Part shown: positions 16,581-23,574 of the stretch, in pieces
Layout: the number at the start of each line of letters is the position of its first letter
Position numbering within the stretch: the stretch's first letter is position 1
Program-made: the position numbers and the translations under genes
The notes under the pieces: generated by a model
Database searches by the model: none
What the model saw: the letters and a program-made list of their open reading frames with translations, nothing else
Told to the model about the DNA's origin: nothing
DNA from: Oscillospiraceae bacterium
GTDB lineage: Bacteria > Bacillota > Clostridia > Oscillospirales > Oscillospiraceae
Length of the DNA stretch: 40,871 bases
NCBI GenBank assembly: GCA_017448145.1
Contig: JAFSMA010000136.1
Span: forward strand, 1-40,871
Direction of reading: 5' to 3'

Positions 16581-16640
16581 TGTCCAAAACAGGGAGGCCA
16601 TCGCCACACCCTTTTCCGAAAAACGCACATAAAAACGCGC

Positions 16641-16668
16641 ACCGCCCCTGAAAAGGCGGTATTTTTTT
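16641..16668 (+). terminator. Short terminator-like hairpin
   Basis: ACCGCC / GGCGGT with an 8-base loop, followed by ATTTTTTT. It is the third terminator-like element in 230 bases, and no gene is visible between them. Confidence 0.55.
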
Positions 16669-16817
16669 CGCGGATTTTCCCTGTCTTTTCCTTGCCGCGG
16701 CGGCATTTTTTGAACGGTTTGTAAATAATCCCCGGCCGGCGGTTGTTTTCAGCTATCTTTCAGCCTTTCTGCGTAGAATGCGTCCAAAGCCAGCAAAGAA
16801 AGGATCTGAAAAGCACC

Positions 16818-17864
16818 ATGGAGACAAAACGCATTGCCTTGATCCCGGCCTATGAGCCGGACGCGCGCCTGGTAAGCCTGGCGGAGAGTATGACGAAGCG
16901 GGGCTTTTCCGTGCTGATCGTGGACGACGGCAGCGGCCCGGACTATGGGGAGATTTTCTCCCGGGCAGAGCCCTTTGGCCGGGTGCTGCATCATGATATT
17001 AACCGGGGAAAGGGCGCGGCGGTGAAAACCGGCCTGACCCATATCGCGGCGGAATGCCCCGCAGGGTGTACCGTCGTGACCGTAGACGCCGACGGCCAGC
17101 ATCTGCCCCAGGACGCGGAGCGGGTGGCCGCCGCGGCGGAGGCGGAGCCGGAGGCCTTGATTCTGGGCAGCCGCAGCTTCCGGGGCAAGGTGCCCCTGCG
17201 CAGCCGCCTGGGAAACGGCGTCACCCGCCTGGTGTTCCGCCTCAGCACAGGCGTAAGGGTCTACGACACGCAGACGGGCCTTCGGGCCTTTTCGGGAGCG
17301 CTGCTGCCGGCGCTGCTGGCAGTGGAGGGAGAGCGCTATGAGTACGAGATGAACGTGCTGATGCGCTTCACACGGGAGGGGATACCCATTCGCGAGGTGC
17401 CCATCGAGACCGTCTATCTGGACGGCAACCGCAGCTCCCACTTCAGCACCCTGCGGGACTCCTGCCGCATATACAGGGAGATATTGAAGTTCTCCGCCTC
17501 CTCCCTTGCCAGCTTCGGCCTGGACTACGGCCTCTACTGCGCCCTCACCGCCCTGACGGGCATGACGGTGCTGCCCAACGTGCTGGCACGGCTGGTCAGC
17601 GCCGGGGCCAACTATACGCTGAACCGGAAGCTGGTGTTCCACAGCCGGGCCGGGGTGGGCAGTTCCCTTTTGCAGTACGGGGCGCTGGCCTGCGGCATCC
17701 TGGCGGTGAACACGGCCTGCCTGTGGCTTTTGACCTCCGGCCTGGGGTGCAACCCCTTCGCCGCCAAGCTGCTGGTGGAGGCGGCGCTGTTCCTGGTGAG
17801 CTACGGGATACAAAAGCGCTGGATTTTTCCGGCAGAACGATATTGTAAGGAAAGGACGGTGTGA
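16818..17864 (+). CDS. GT2 glycosyltransferase fused to a GtrA domain
   Basis: A 348-residue fusion. Residues 1-215 are a GT2 domain of the dolichol-phosphate-mannose-synthase type (IALIPAYEPDARLVSLAESM, LIVDDGSG, NRGKGAAVKTGL, VTVDADGQHLP, DTQTGLRAFSG). Residues about 230-345 are a four-helix GtrA membrane domain (SLASFGLDYGLYCALTALTG, GANYTLNRKLVFHS). The likely role is making and translocating a polyprenyl-phosphate sugar for surface-polymer decoration. The first credible ATG is 16818, preceded by AAAGGAT with somewhat long spacing (about 12), and a TTG-initiated extension to 16743 is not supported. It is followed 4 bases later by the phosphodiester glycosidase, so the genes form an operon. 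Confidence 0.88.
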   Translation: METKRIALIPAYEPDARLVSLAESMTKRGFSVLIVDDGSGPDYGEIFSRAEPFGRVLHHDINRGKGAAVKTGLTHIAAECPAGCTVVTVDADGQHLPQDAERVAAAAEAEPEALILGSRSFRGKVPLRSRLGNGVTRLVFRLSTGVRVYDTQTGLRAFSGALLPALLAVEGERYEYEMNVLMRFTREGIPIREVPIETVYLDGNRSSHFSTLRDSCRIYREILKFSASSLASFGLDYGLYCALTALTGMTVLPNVLARLVSAGANYTLNRKLVFHSRAGVGSSLLQYGALACGILAVNTACLWLLTSGLGCNPFAAKLLVEAALFLVSYGIQKRWIFPAERYCKERTV

Positions 17865-17868
17865 TTCC

Positions 17869-18825
17869 GTGAAAAAACATCTTTGGGCCATCGGCCTGTC
17901 GGCGATGCTGTTTGCCTTTACCGCCTACCTGGCCCTTGACACCTTTGTCCTGCGCAGGAGCTACGACAGCAATGCCGGCACCATGAACACCGCCATGTTC
18001 TCCGACGCGGAGGAGGACAGCAGCGGGGCGCAAAGCTATGACCTTGACGACCGCATCACCGGCGAAAGCACCACCGGCGAGAGCAGCACCAGCCTGGCGG
18101 CTCACGTTTCCGGGGCCGACTACGCGGACGACCACGTTTCCATCACCATGACGGAATACTATGAATACGACACGAAAATCTACGTGGCGGACGTGGTCCT
18201 CTCCTCCGCCCAATATCTGAAAACCGCCTTTGCAGAGGACACCTACGGCAGAAATATCACCGCCACCACCTCCGCCATCGCCGCCGACAACGACGCCGTT
18301 TTCGCCGTCAACGGCGACTATTACGGCGCCCAGGAGAAGGGCTACGTCATCCGCAACGGCGTGGTCTACCGCGACACGGCCCGGGGCGCGGAGGTGCTGT
18401 GCATCTACGCCGACGGCACCATGGAGGTGGTCAGCGACCGGGACTGCACCGCCCAGGAGCTGGCGGACAGGGGCGTGTGGCAGGCCTTCAGCTTCGGCCC
18501 CGGCCTCATTGCGGACGGCCAGATCGCCGTGGACGAGAATGACGAGGTGGGCAAGGCCATGGCCAGCAACCCCCGCACCGCCATCGGCGTCATCGACGCC
18601 AACCATTTCGTGTTCGTGGTCTCCGACGGCAGGACCGACGAAAGCGAGGGCCTGAGCCTCTATGAGCTGGCCGCCTTCATGCAGAAACTGGGCGTCACCA
18701 CCGCCTACAATCTGGACGGCGGCGGATCGTCCACCATGTACTTCAACGGCAGGGTGGTCAATAACCCCACCACCACCGGCAGGATCAAAGAGAGAGGAGT
18801 GAGCGACATTGTCTATATCGGGTAA
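17869..18825 (+). CDS. Phosphodiester glycosidase family protein (NAGPA domain)
   Basis: A 318-residue secreted or membrane-anchored protein: one N-terminal hydrophobic helix (about residues 6-24), a Ser/Thr/Asp-rich linker (about 35-75), then a NAGPA-type domain. Conserved marks are FAVNGDYYGAQEKGYVIRNG, FSFGPGLI, NPRTAIGVID and the closing YNLDGGGSSTMYFNG. Relatives cleave sugar-phosphodiester bonds, for example the human uncovering enzyme and bacterial enzymes acting on wall or exopolysaccharide components. The start is a GTG at 17869, 4 bases after the GT2-GtrA stop, with AAAGGA about 12 bases upstream. The context suggests trimming or transfer on a sugar-phosphate surface polymer. The exact substrate is unknown. 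Confidence 0.85.
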   Translation: MKKHLWAIGLSAMLFAFTAYLALDTFVLRRSYDSNAGTMNTAMFSDAEEDSSGAQSYDLDDRITGESTTGESSTSLAAHVSGADYADDHVSITMTEYYEYDTKIYVADVVLSSAQYLKTAFAEDTYGRNITATTSAIAADNDAVFAVNGDYYGAQEKGYVIRNGVVYRDTARGAEVLCIYADGTMEVVSDRDCTAQELADRGVWQAFSFGPGLIADGQIAVDENDEVGKAMASNPRTAIGVIDANHFVFVVSDGRTDESEGLSLYELAAFMQKLGVTTAYNLDGGGSSTMYFNGRVVNNPTTTGRIKERGVSDIVYIG

Positions 18826-19243
18826 AAAAATGCTGCGCCATTTGCTGGGCCAGTTGGCCGCGGCGGTGTTTCTGGCCGTATTCGGCGCCGTCTATGAGCA
18901 GTTCAGCCACGGGGTGTATTCCCCCTTCATGATGTACGCCTTCGCCATCCCCCTGGTGCTGGGCGCGGTGCCCTACGCAGTGCTGCTGTGGCGGGGGAAA
19001 TGCCCCCAGCGGCCCTTCCTCAACCTCTGGAACGGAGGGATCGCCGTGCTGAGCGTGGGCAGCGTGTTCCGGGGCGTGCTGGAGATTTACGGCACCACCA
19101 ACGACCTGGCGGTGGTTTACCCGGTGATGGGCGGCATCCTGCTGGGCCTGGGGGCGCTGTACGCCCTGCTGGGCCTGCTGTCCGGCAAAACCGCCCGGGA
19201 GGACAGCAGGCAGACCGACAAACGGATTTCCGGAACGATCTGA
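18809..19243 (+). CDS. Small four-helix membrane protein of unknown function
   Basis: A 144-residue protein with about four transmembrane helices (residues about 11-30, 40-60, 76-92 and 104-125) and a charged C-terminal tail. I do not recognise a named family. The start is probably a TTG at 18809, inside the 3' end of the phosphodiester glycosidase gene (17-base overlap), because AGAGAGGAG lies 9 bases before it. The alternative ATG at 18830 has no ribosome site. It is the last gene of the GT2-GtrA, NAGPA, membrane-protein operon, so a helper role in the same surface pathway is possible but unproven. Confidence 0.65.
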   Translation: MSISGKKMLRHLLGQLAAAVFLAVFGAVYEQFSHGVYSPFMMYAFAIPLVLGAVPYAVLLWRGKCPQRPFLNLWNGGIAVLSVGSVFRGVLEIYGTTNDLAVVYPVMGGILLGLGALYALLGLLSGKTAREDSRQTDKRISGTI

Positions 19244-19274
19244 CCGGCGAAATCCCGAAAAGGGGGCGGCGATC

Positions 19275-19586
19275 CCCTGCGAAGAATGAGCAGACGGTAG
19301 AGCCCGTGCCCCTGGGGTAAGTCCTCCGCCCCTGCGGTAAACACAGGTGTCGGTTCTCTTTGTAGGGGCGCTTCATGAAGCGCCCGCCCTCGGCAACGCA
19401 AGCGCGGGCCACGCAAAGGGGGCGGACAGCGCCAGCGACATACCGCGAGGTACGAGCGGATTGTGGAGCCAGTGCCCTTGGGGTAAGTCGTCCGCCCCTA
19501 CGAAGCGCGGGAGCGGCTTTTGCCGTTCAACCGGGCATGGCGACAGACGATGCGGGGGTTGGCGGGACACACAGGTCCCGCCCTAC
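19275..19586 (+). repeat. 312-bp direct repeat, copy 1
   Basis: It aligns without gaps to 20076-ended copy 2 at an offset of exactly 490 bases, with about a dozen mismatches by eye. It contains the palindrome GGGCGCTTCATGAAGCGCCC and several GTAGGGG-tagged hairpins, and holds no credible gene. Confidence 0.85.
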
Positions 19587-19607
19587 GAACGGAAGCACCG
19601 TTTCTCC

Positions 19608-19633
19608 GTAGGGCGGGACCTATGTGTCCCGCC
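19608..19633 (+). repeat. GTAGGG-tagged hairpin, inverted partner of 19561-19586
   Basis: GTAGGGCGGGACC...GGTGTCCCGCC-type element. Its reverse complement at 19561-19586 differs by one base in 26, so the two face each other across 21 bases. Confidence 0.7.
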
Positions 19634-19692
19634 TTTCGGGGCAGATATAATCTGAACAGGTTCGTTGGTTGCGGGTGGGTGTCGTTTTGGAT

Positions 19693-19726
19693 GTAGGGGA
19701 GGACGACTCTGTCCTCCCCTGCCCGG
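19693..19726 (+). repeat. GTAGGGG-tagged hairpin (GGGGAGGAC stem)
   Basis: The same GTAGGGG header followed by a different stem, GGGGAGGAC / GTCCTCCCC, in the spacer between the two 312-bp copies. Confidence 0.65.
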
Positions 19727-19764
19727 GTACGACAGCGCAAAAGGGCCGGACAGCGCCGGCGACA

Positions 19765-20076
19765 CCCTGCGAAGAATGAGCAGACGGTGAAGCCCGTGCC
19801 CCTGGGGCAAGTCCTCCGCCTCTGCGGTAAACACAGGTGTCGGTTCTCTTTGTAGGGGCGCTTCATGAAGCGCCCGCCCTCGGCAACGCAAGCGCGGGCC
19901 ACGCAAAGGGGGCGGACAGCGCCAGCGACACACCGCGAGGTACGAGCGGATTGTGGAGCCAGTGCCCTTGGGGTAAGTCGTCCGCCCCTACGAAGCGCGG
20001 GAGCGGCTTTTGCCGTTCAACCGGGCATGGCGGTGGACGTTGCGGGGGCTGGCGGGACACGTAGGTCCCGCCCTAC
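19765..20076 (+). repeat. 312-bp direct repeat, copy 2
   Basis: Second copy of the unit at 19275-19586. Differences cluster near 20031-20062, and the palindromic core at 19852-19876 is identical to copy 1. Confidence 0.85.
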
Positions 20077-20096
20077 GGGGGTGCAAAACCCGTAAT

Positions 20097-20123
20097 GCGG
20101 GCGGAGCAGAGCCCCGCCCCTAC
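20097..20123 (-). repeat. GTAGGGG-tagged hairpin, reverse orientation
   Basis: On the minus strand GTAGGGGCGGGG is followed by the complementary arm CTCCGCCCGC. It is the last element of the mosaic. Confidence 0.6.
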
Positions 20124-20145
20124 GATGGCGTGGGGATGCTTTTTG

Positions 20146-20230
20146 GCAAAACACACATTTCAGCAGAATTCCGCATCTTGAAATCACACTTTTCAATCAT
20201 TTTTCACGCCACAAAACCACACTTTTCAAA
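20146..20230 (+). repeat. Three 33-bp-spaced CACACwTTTCAr motifs
   Basis: CACACATTTCAG at 20152, CACACTTTTCAA at 20185 and again at 20218, each preceded by an A-rich stretch. The spacing is exactly 33 bases each time, while the sequence between them is not conserved. Confidence 0.55.
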
Positions 20231-20240
20231 TTTCACACAG

Positions 20241-20293
20241 AAAACACACCGGCGCACCTGGCCTTTTCGGGCCCGGTGCGCCGGTGTTATTAT
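20241..20293 (-). terminator. Terminator of the antiporter gene
   Basis: A long stem ACACCGGCGCACC / GGTGCGCCGGTGT around a GC-rich loop, with TTTT after it on the minus strand, just past the antiporter stop codon. Confidence 0.75.
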
Positions 20294-20308
20294 GCGTTTT
20301 TCGTGCCG

Positions 20309-21295
20309 TCAGCTGATGAATTGATACGCTGTGAAGGCCACGTAGATGCACAGCAGCAATATGCCCTGCCAGCGGCTTAATTTGCCCCGCATCAGCGCCG
20401 GGAGGCACATGATGGCCATGACTGCCAGCATGAGGGGGATGTCGATGACCAGGCTGGAGTTGACGCCGCCCAGGATGGTCTTCTCCGCCGGGATGGCGAA
20501 GGGGGAGATGGAGATGGCCATGCCGCTGACCAGGATGATATTGAACAGGTTGGCGCCGATGATATTGCCCAGGGACAGGGAGCCGTGGCCCTTAATCAGG
20601 CTGGTGATGGCGGTAATCAGCTCCGGCAGGCTGGTGCCCAGGGCCACCATGGTCAGGCCGATGACGGAATCGGGCACGCCCAGGGCGGCGGCGATGAGGG
20701 TGCCGTTATCCACCAGAAGGCGGGCGCCCAGGGCAATGGCGGCGGCGCCGATGACCAGCAGCACCACCTCCATGGCGAAGGAGCGGGCTTTGCCCTCGTC
20801 CTCCTCTTCCCCGCCCTCCTCGGCAAGTTCGGGATGGCGCTTCATCTGCAGGGTGGATGTCACCATATAGATGACGAACACCGCCAGGTAGCACAGGCCC
20901 ATCCAGCGCTGGAACGTCCCCACCGTCCAGGCGATGACGGCGTAGGACGCCGCGGCGGCGAAAAAGAAGGCCGTGGGCAGGGCGAAGGACTTGGGCTGCA
21001 CCTTGCCGGGCTTGACGGCGATGGTGATGGCGGCGATAAGGCTGGTGTTGCAGATGATGGAGCCGATGGCGTTGCCGTAGCTGATGCCGGCGTTGCCCTC
21101 CAGCGCCGCCTGGCTGGACACCATCACCTCGGGCAGGGTGGTGCCGATGGAGACGATGGTGGCGCCGATGAGCAGCTCCGGCAGGTGGAACCGGCGGGCG
21201 ATGCCCACGGAGCCGTCCACGAACCAGTCGCCGCCCTTGATGAGCAGGCCGAAGCCCACTAAAAACAGTAAAACGGGAACCAACATTTTTGTCAT
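20309..21295 (-). CDS. Calcium/sodium antiporter (CaCA family, YrbG-like)
   Basis: A 328-residue membrane antiporter with about ten transmembrane helices in two inverted halves. Both alpha repeats are intact: GTTLPEVMVSSQAALEGNAG with GNAIGSIICNT in the first half, and GTSLPELITAITSLIKGHGS with GNIIGANLFNI in the second. The Glu of each TxPE motif binds cations in this family. A charged loop (EEGGEEEDEGKARSF) separates the halves. It should exchange cytoplasmic Ca2+ for Na+ or H+. AAAGGA lies just before the ATG. It is transcribed alone from a clear promoter, and its 3' side borders the repeat mosaic. Confidence 0.93.
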   Translation of the reverse strand: MTKMLVPVLLFLVGFGLLIKGGDWFVDGSVGIARRFHLPELLIGATIVSIGTTLPEVMVSSQAALEGNAGISYGNAIGSIICNTSLIAAITIAVKPGKVQPKSFALPTAFFFAAAASYAVIAWTVGTFQRWMGLCYLAVFVIYMVTSTLQMKRHPELAEEGGEEEDEGKARSFAMEVVLLVIGAAAIALGARLLVDNGTLIAAALGVPDSVIGLTMVALGTSLPELITAITSLIKGHGSLSLGNIIGANLFNIILVSGMAISISPFAIPAEKTILGGVNSSLVIDIPLMLAVMAIMCLPALMRGKLSRWQGILLLCIYVAFTAYQFIS

Positions 21296-21328
21296 GCTTC
21301 CTTTCCAAGTTGCGTAGAATCCTTTGCG

Positions 21329-21357
21329 ATGATAGCACAGGGAAAAGAAATTGTAAA
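21329..21357 (-). promoter_or_regulatory. SigmaA-type promoter for the antiporter
   Basis: Minus strand TTTACA (21357-21352), a 17-base spacer ending TGC, then TATCAT (21334-21329), about 35 bases before the start codon. Confidence 0.72.
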
Positions 21358-21407
21358 CGGTAATATACCGATCTTTTCAAAAGATAACGGCGGAGAAACG
21401 GCGAAAA

Positions 21408-21851
21408 TCAGGGCAGCACTTCCACCCCGTCCCCCGCCCGGGCCTCGCCGGGGGTCAGCACCACGGCAAACACGCCCTCCCGGGGCATGACACAGTCCCC
21501 GGTCTGACGGCGGATGGCGCAATCGGCGTGGCACTCCTTGCCGATCTGGGTGATCTGGCACACGGCGGTGCCCACACGCAGCCGCGTGCCCACCGGCAGA
21601 CGGCACAGCGCCACGCCCCGGCACAGCACGTTCTCGGCAAAGACCCCCGGCGGCAGCGCCCGGCCCAGCGACGCCTCCAGCTTCTCCACGCTCTCCCGGG
21701 CCAGCAGGCTGACTTGGCGGTGCCACTGTCCGGCATGGGCGTCGCCCTCTATACCGTGGCCCGGCCGCAGGCGGATAACGTCCACCGGCTCCTTTGCCTC
21801 TCCCTTATGGGCGCTGACACACACCGCGCAGATGACGCCCCTGTTCTCCAT
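21408..21851 (-). CDS. MOSC-domain protein
   Basis: A 147-residue single MOSC domain, the fold also found at the C-terminus of molybdenum-cofactor sulfurases. Marks are HGIEGDAHAGQWHRQVSLLA, LPPGVFAENVLCRGV, LRVGTAVCQITQIGKECH and the closing CVMPREGVFAVVL, with the conserved cysteine in GKECH. Small clostridial MOSC proteins of this type are usually linked to molybdopterin or tungsten cofactor genes, but none is next to it here. The start at 21851 has AAGGAGA 7 bases upstream, and longer in-frame extensions run through the promoter and are rejected. It diverges from an ABC transporter operon, with an inverted repeat in the shared upstream region. Its exact reaction is unknown. Confidence 0.82.
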   Translation of the reverse strand: MENRGVICAVCVSAHKGEAKEPVDVIRLRPGHGIEGDAHAGQWHRQVSLLARESVEKLEASLGRALPPGVFAENVLCRGVALCRLPVGTRLRVGTAVCQITQIGKECHADCAIRRQTGDCVMPREGVFAVVLTPGEARAGDGVEVLP

Positions 21852-21881
21852 AACCCCGTCTCCTTTTCTCCATGATGTCGC

Positions 21882-21910
21882 AGTATAGAGATAATTACCT
21901 ATTAAGTCAA
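21882..21910 (-). promoter_or_regulatory. SigmaA-type promoter of the MOSC gene
   Basis: Minus strand TTGACT (21910-21905), a 17-base spacer, TATACT (21887-21882), about 30 bases before the start codon. Confidence 0.78.
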
Positions 21911-21917
21911 TAGGTAA
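21895..21917. promoter_or_regulatory. Candidate operator, 9-bp perfect inverted repeat
   Basis: TTACCTATT, 5 bases, AATAGGTAA. It covers the -35 box and half the spacer of the MOSC promoter and lies about 95 bases before the divergent ABC transporter gene, so a repressor bound here could control one or both. The regulator is not in the window. Confidence 0.65.
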
Positions 21918-22010
21918 AATGAATTTCGTCCCCCGCACCCCCATCCCCGCCCCGCCATAGAATGACCCAGGGAGGAACGCCTCCCGAAAGTACGACAAGA
22001 GGAGGTCAGC

Positions 22011-22775
22011 ATGGGCAATCTGATTTCTCTGCACCGGGCGCGGCTTTGCTACCAGGCGCCCCAGGCAGAGGTAGAGGCCGTGAGCGACGTGTCCTTTGAC
22101 CTGCAAGAGGGGGAGTTCGTGGCGCTGGTGGGGCCGTCGGGCTGCGGCAAATCCACGCTGCTGGGGGCCATCGCCGGGCTGGAAACCCTCAGCGCCGGCA
22201 CGGTGACGGTGTGCGGCAAGGCGGTGGCGGGGCCCTCGCCCCACATTGGGCTGATGCCCCAGCGGGACCAGCTGTTTGAATGGCGCACCATCGAGGACAA
22301 CGCCCTGTTGGGTTTACAGGTACGGCACTGTGCCGACGCAGCGCATAGGGAGCACGTGGAGATGCTGCTGGCGCGGTACGGTCTCAAGGAGTTCGCCGGA
22401 AAGCACCCGTCCCAGCTCAGCGGCGGCATGCGGCAGCGGGCGGCCCTGATTCGCACCCTGGCCACGGATCCGGACATTTTACTGCTGGATGAGCCCTTTT
22501 CCGCCCTGGATTACCAGACCAGATTGCAGGTGTCCGCCGACATCTGGCGGATCATCCGGCAGGAGGGCAAGGCGGCGCTGCTGGTGACCCACGACATTGC
22601 CGAGGCCGTCAGCATGGCGGACAGGATCGTGGTGCTGTCCCGGCGGCCCGCCAGGGTGAAGGCGATTTTGGACATGGGGGAGCTGCGGCCCCTGCCGCCC
22701 CTGGAGCGGCGGGAGAAACCACAGTTCGCCCGTTGGTTTGACAGGATATGGAGGGAGCTGGATGACAACGAATGA
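22011..22775 (+). CDS. NitT/TauT-type ABC transporter ATP-binding protein
   Basis: A 254-residue ATPase with Walker A GPSGCGKST (about residue 44), Q loop LMPQRDQLFEW, signature LSGGMRQR, Walker B ILLLDEPFSALD and H-loop VTHDIAEAV. The short AGPSPHIGLMPQ stretch and overall length place it in the SsuB/TauB/ThiZ group, which energises uptake of nitrate, sulfonates, pyrimidines and similar small organic molecules. A good GAGGAGG site precedes the start. The permease gene overlaps its end by 14 bases, so the two are translationally coupled. The substrate cannot be read from this subunit. Confidence 0.93.
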   Translation: MGNLISLHRARLCYQAPQAEVEAVSDVSFDLQEGEFVALVGPSGCGKSTLLGAIAGLETLSAGTVTVCGKAVAGPSPHIGLMPQRDQLFEWRTIEDNALLGLQVRHCADAAHREHVEMLLARYGLKEFAGKHPSQLSGGMRQRAALIRTLATDPDILLLDEPFSALDYQTRLQVSADIWRIIRQEGKAALLVTHDIAEAVSMADRIVVLSRRPARVKAILDMGELRPLPPLERREKPQFARWFDRIWRELDDNE

Positions 22776-23574
22776 CAGCCCCCAGCGGCAGACCTATCTG
22801 CTGGCCCGGCGGCGGCAGGGCCGCACCGTGCGGCGGTGGCAATGGGCCCTGGCCCTGGGGCTGCTGGGGGCCTGGGAATTAAGTGTGCGCCTGGGGTTCA
22901 GCGACGGCTTTCTGCTGTCCTGCCCCAGCCGTGTTTTGGCCACGGTGGGGCGGCTGTGGCAGGATGGCTCATTGTGGCGCCACGTGGCGGTGAGCTGCGG
23001 CGAGACGGCGGTGGGCTTTCTGCTGGGCACGGCCCTGGGTACGGCGGTGGCCGTGCTCATGTGGTGCAGCCCCACGGTGAGCCGGGTGCTGGACCCCTAT
23101 CTGGTGGTGCTGGGGGCGCTGCCCAAGACGGCGCTGGGCCCCATCTTCATCGTGTGGATGGGGGCGGGAGCCGGGGCCATCATCGCCATGACGCTGGCGA
23201 TCTCGCTGATCGTCACCATTATGAATATGTACGGCGGCTTCCGGCAGACCGACCCGGAGAAGCTGCGGCTGCTGCGCTCCATGGGAGCCAGCCGGGGCCA
23301 GACCCTTTGGCTGCTGGTGCTGCCGGCCAACCTGACCACGCTGCTGGACACCTTAAAGGTGAACGTGGGGCTGAGCTGGGTGGGCGTCATCATGGGGGAA
23401 TTCCTGGTATCCCGGGCGGGACTGGGGTATCTCATCGTGTACGGCTCCCAGGTGTTCAACATGGACTTGGTGATGGCCAGCGTATTGCTGCTGGCGGTGG
23501 CGGCGGTGGGCATGTACCGGCTGGTGCTGCTGGCGGAAAAAGGATTCTATCGAATGTGGAGGGTAACGGAATGA
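22762..23574 (+). CDS. NitT/TauT-type ABC transporter permease
   Basis: A 270-residue inner-membrane permease with about six helices and the BPD_transp_1 EAA loop (RLLRSMGASRGQTLWLLVLPA, about residue 170). The N-terminus is a basic cytoplasmic stretch. PKTALGPIFIVWMGAG and GLSWVGVIMGEFLVSRAGLGYLI are typical of the SsuC/TauC group. The ATG at 22762 lies inside the end of the ATPase gene with GGAGGGAG just before it. Its own stop overlaps the start of the binding-protein gene (ATGA). The order ATPase-permease-binding protein is intact, so this is a complete importer. Confidence 0.93.
   Translation: MTTNDSPQRQTYLLARRRQGRTVRRWQWALALGLLGAWELSVRLGFSDGFLLSCPSRVLATVGRLWQDGSLWRHVAVSCGETAVGFLLGTALGTAVAVLMWCSPTVSRVLDPYLVVLGALPKTALGPIFIVWMGAGAGAIIAMTLAISLIVTIMNMYGGFRQTDPEKLRLLRSMGASRGQTLWLLVLPANLTTLLDTLKVNVGLSWVGVIMGEFLVSRAGLGYLIVYGSQVFNMDLVMASVLLLAVAAVGMYRLVLLAEKGFYRMWRVTE

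Noticed and set aside
19275-20076. Possible CRISPR array in the repeat region
   Set aside because: There are two long copies and varied hairpins, not short regular repeats with unique spacers, and no cas genes.
19244-20308. Possible insertion sequence or small genes in the repeat region
   Set aside because: The frames found are repeated, proline/arginine-rich and lack ribosome sites. No transposase motif is present.
21852-22010. TPP or other riboswitch ahead of the NitT/TauT transporter
   Set aside because: No THI-box or other recognised aptamer core was found. Only the inverted repeat operator is convincing.
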